Below, in pieces: positions 62,857-64,000 of a stretch of DNA of 64,000 nucleotides. Made by a program: the position numbers and the translations under genes. This DNA is from Enemella evansiae (GTDB taxonomy: Bacteria > Pseudomonadota > Alphaproteobacteria > Rhodobacterales > Rhodobacteraceae). How positions within the stretch are numbered: the stretch's first letter is position 1; every line of letters begins with the position of its first letter. The stretch covers positions 1-64,000 of the forward strand of contig JAFKDC010000009.1 in NCBI GenBank assembly GCA_017255395.1. The letters are read 5' to 3'. A model generated the notes under the pieces. It did not search any database, was not told the origin of the DNA, and saw nothing but the letters and a program-made list of their open reading frames with translations.

Positions 62857-62960
62857 TTTTTCTTTAAATTGTCATAATTTTCAGGTAGATACAGACTGTG
62901 TTCTTACCTCAAGGCACAACTAAGGCTCCATTTTCACCGCTGGATGTGCAGAATCACCCC

Positions 62961-63869
62961 ATGACGCCCCCGCCGAATGCCCCCCGCGCTGCCGCCCCCA
63001 ATGACGTGATCACCGCGCTCAGCGACATGGATCGCCATTTCGCCGCGCGTGAACAGCGGGTTGCCGAAGTGGTGAAGGCCAATCTCGAGGAGGTCACCCA
63101 GATGACCATCGCCGATCTTGCCGCGCTGGCCGAGGTCTCGACCCCGACGGTGGTGCGCTTCTGTCGGACGCTGGGCTGCGACGGGTTCCGCGATTTCAAG
63201 ATGGTTCTGGCGCAGAACCTCGCGGTGTCGCGCCAGTATCTCGATCCACCCGTGGCGCCCGGCGCGACCGGCGGCGTCGAGGTGGTGCAGCAGGTTCAGG
63301 ATGCGGCGCTGCGCAGCATGGCGACGCTGGAAGCTCAGATCGACGCCGACACCTTCGAACGGGCGCGGGCCGCGATTGCGGGTTGCCGGTCGCTGCTGGC
63401 CATCGGGGTCGGCGGCGGGTCCAGCATGACTGCCGAGGAAGCCGCGAACCGCTTTTTCCGGCTGGGCCGGATTGCGGTGGCCACCAGCGATCCCTACCTC
63501 ATGCAGATGCGCGCCGCCGCGATGCATCCCGGCGATGTGCTGCTGGCCTTCTCGAACAGCGGCCACGCCGCCGAGGTCATCGCCGCGCTGCGTGTGGCCC
63601 GAAGCTATGGCGCGACGACGGTCTGCATCACCCGCGACGGCTCTCCCCTGGCGGCCGCCTCCGAGATCGCGCTGTGCTTCGACCTCCCGGAAGAGCAGGA
63701 CATCTATAAGCCCACCGCCTCGCGTTTCGCCTACCTGCTGCTGCTCGATGCGCTGGCCCTGGCGGTTGCGCGCACAACCCCCGAGGACAGCGCCGACCGG
63801 CTGCGGCGGCTGCGCTCGTCGCTGACCGCCTATCATGGCCGGACGGGGCCGCAACCGCTGGGCGACTGA
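62961..63869 (+). CDS. RpiR/MurR-family transcriptional regulator (second)
   Basis: A 302-residue protein with the RpiR HTH (MTIADLAALAEVSTPTVVRFCRTLGCDGFRDFK) and a SIS domain (about residues 125-260; IGVGGGSSMTAEEAANRFFRLG, LAFSNSGHAAEVI). The start is uncertain: the ATG at 62961 lacks a strong ribosome site and a GTG at 62898 is possible. It probably regulates the divergent TRAP-MlrC operon. The remaining 131 bp of the window show no gene. Confidence 0.87.
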   Translation: MTPPPNAPRAAAPNDVITALSDMDRHFAAREQRVAEVVKANLEEVTQMTIADLAALAEVSTPTVVRFCRTLGCDGFRDFKMVLAQNLAVSRQYLDPPVAPGATGGVEVVQQVQDAALRSMATLEAQIDADTFERARAAIAGCRSLLAIGVGGGSSMTAEEAANRFFRLGRIAVATSDPYLMQMRAAAMHPGDVLLAFSNSGHAAEVIAALRVARSYGATTVCITRDGSPLAAASEIALCFDLPEEQDIYKPTASRFAYLLLLDALALAVARTTPEDSADRLRRLRSSLTAYHGRTGPQPLGD

Positions 63870-64000
63870 GCGGCGCGACATGGGCGCGGACCAAGGGGCC
63901 TCATCCTTCGCTGGGCGCTCTGGCCCCCGAAAACCGGCCCGTCTGAAGCCGGAGTCTTCGGCCAGACCTTCCCCTCCGGGAAAGGCACAGAGAGGCATCG

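Overview
The window is high-GC DNA with the gene content and codon habits of a marine or soil alphaproteobacterium, most probably Rhodobacteraceae (Roseobacter/Paracoccus-like). The evidence is a hutF/hutG-type histidine pathway, many TRAP, TTT and PotABCD-type transporters, and RpiR, GntR and IclR regulators beside each uptake system. This assignment is inferred from gene content, not from a phylogenetic marker. There is no rRNA, tRNA, CRISPR array or replication gene. The region reads as an accessory catabolic zone: about eight self-contained uptake-plus-catabolism modules, each with its own regulator, separated by relics of insertion sequences and dead genes.

Layout. 1-3.7 kb: IS481-type fragment, then a TetR-controlled EmrAB-like drug efflux pair. 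3.7-13.6 kb: an unassigned catabolic cluster made of a PotABCD-type ABC importer, a histidinol-dehydrogenase-like protein with an altered active site, a Zn alcohol dehydrogenase, an SDR, a kinase-fold protein and a HisC-like aminotransferase. 13.7-21.7 kb: a complete histidine utilisation set (hutF, hutIHGUD, hutC). Identical or near-identical TATA-rich palindromes sit in front of hutC, between hutF and hutI, and in front of the unassigned ABC operon, so the two clusters look co-regulated by HutC. 21.7-25.7 kb: decayed DNA, a dead and an intact RTX-repeat protein, a HigBA toxin-antitoxin pair and an IS5-type relic. 25.9-31.7 kb: a TAXI-TRAP transporter with LysR, M19 dipeptidase-like protein and two RidA proteins. 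31.8 kb: ghost of an IS3 element. 31.9-39.5 kb: siderophore module (esterase, FecCDE importer, binding protein, TonB receptor) and a decayed second ATPase. 39.6-44.3 kb: RpiR-controlled module with an FAD oxidoreductase, a second N-formylglutamate amidohydrolase-like protein and an orphan DppA-like binding protein. 44.5-51.0 kb: TctABC tricarboxylate transporter divergent from GntR-PrpF-PrpB. 51.7-55.5 kb: HlyD-DUF2955-membrane alpha/beta hydrolase export operon. 55.8-63.9 kb: a DSD1-like PLP enzyme divergent from RidA-IclR, then an RpiR-controlled TRAP-MlrC operon.

The most interesting candidate for an undescribed system is the 3.7-13.6 kb cluster. Its dehydrogenase trio resembles in composition the sulfopropanediol (hpsNOP) set, its HisD-like and HisC-like members resemble histidine biosynthesis enzymes, and its operators tie it to hut. 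The HisD-like enzyme has lost residues needed for histidinol, so the substrate is probably another polyol or amino alcohol feeding into, or sensed together with, histidine breakdown.
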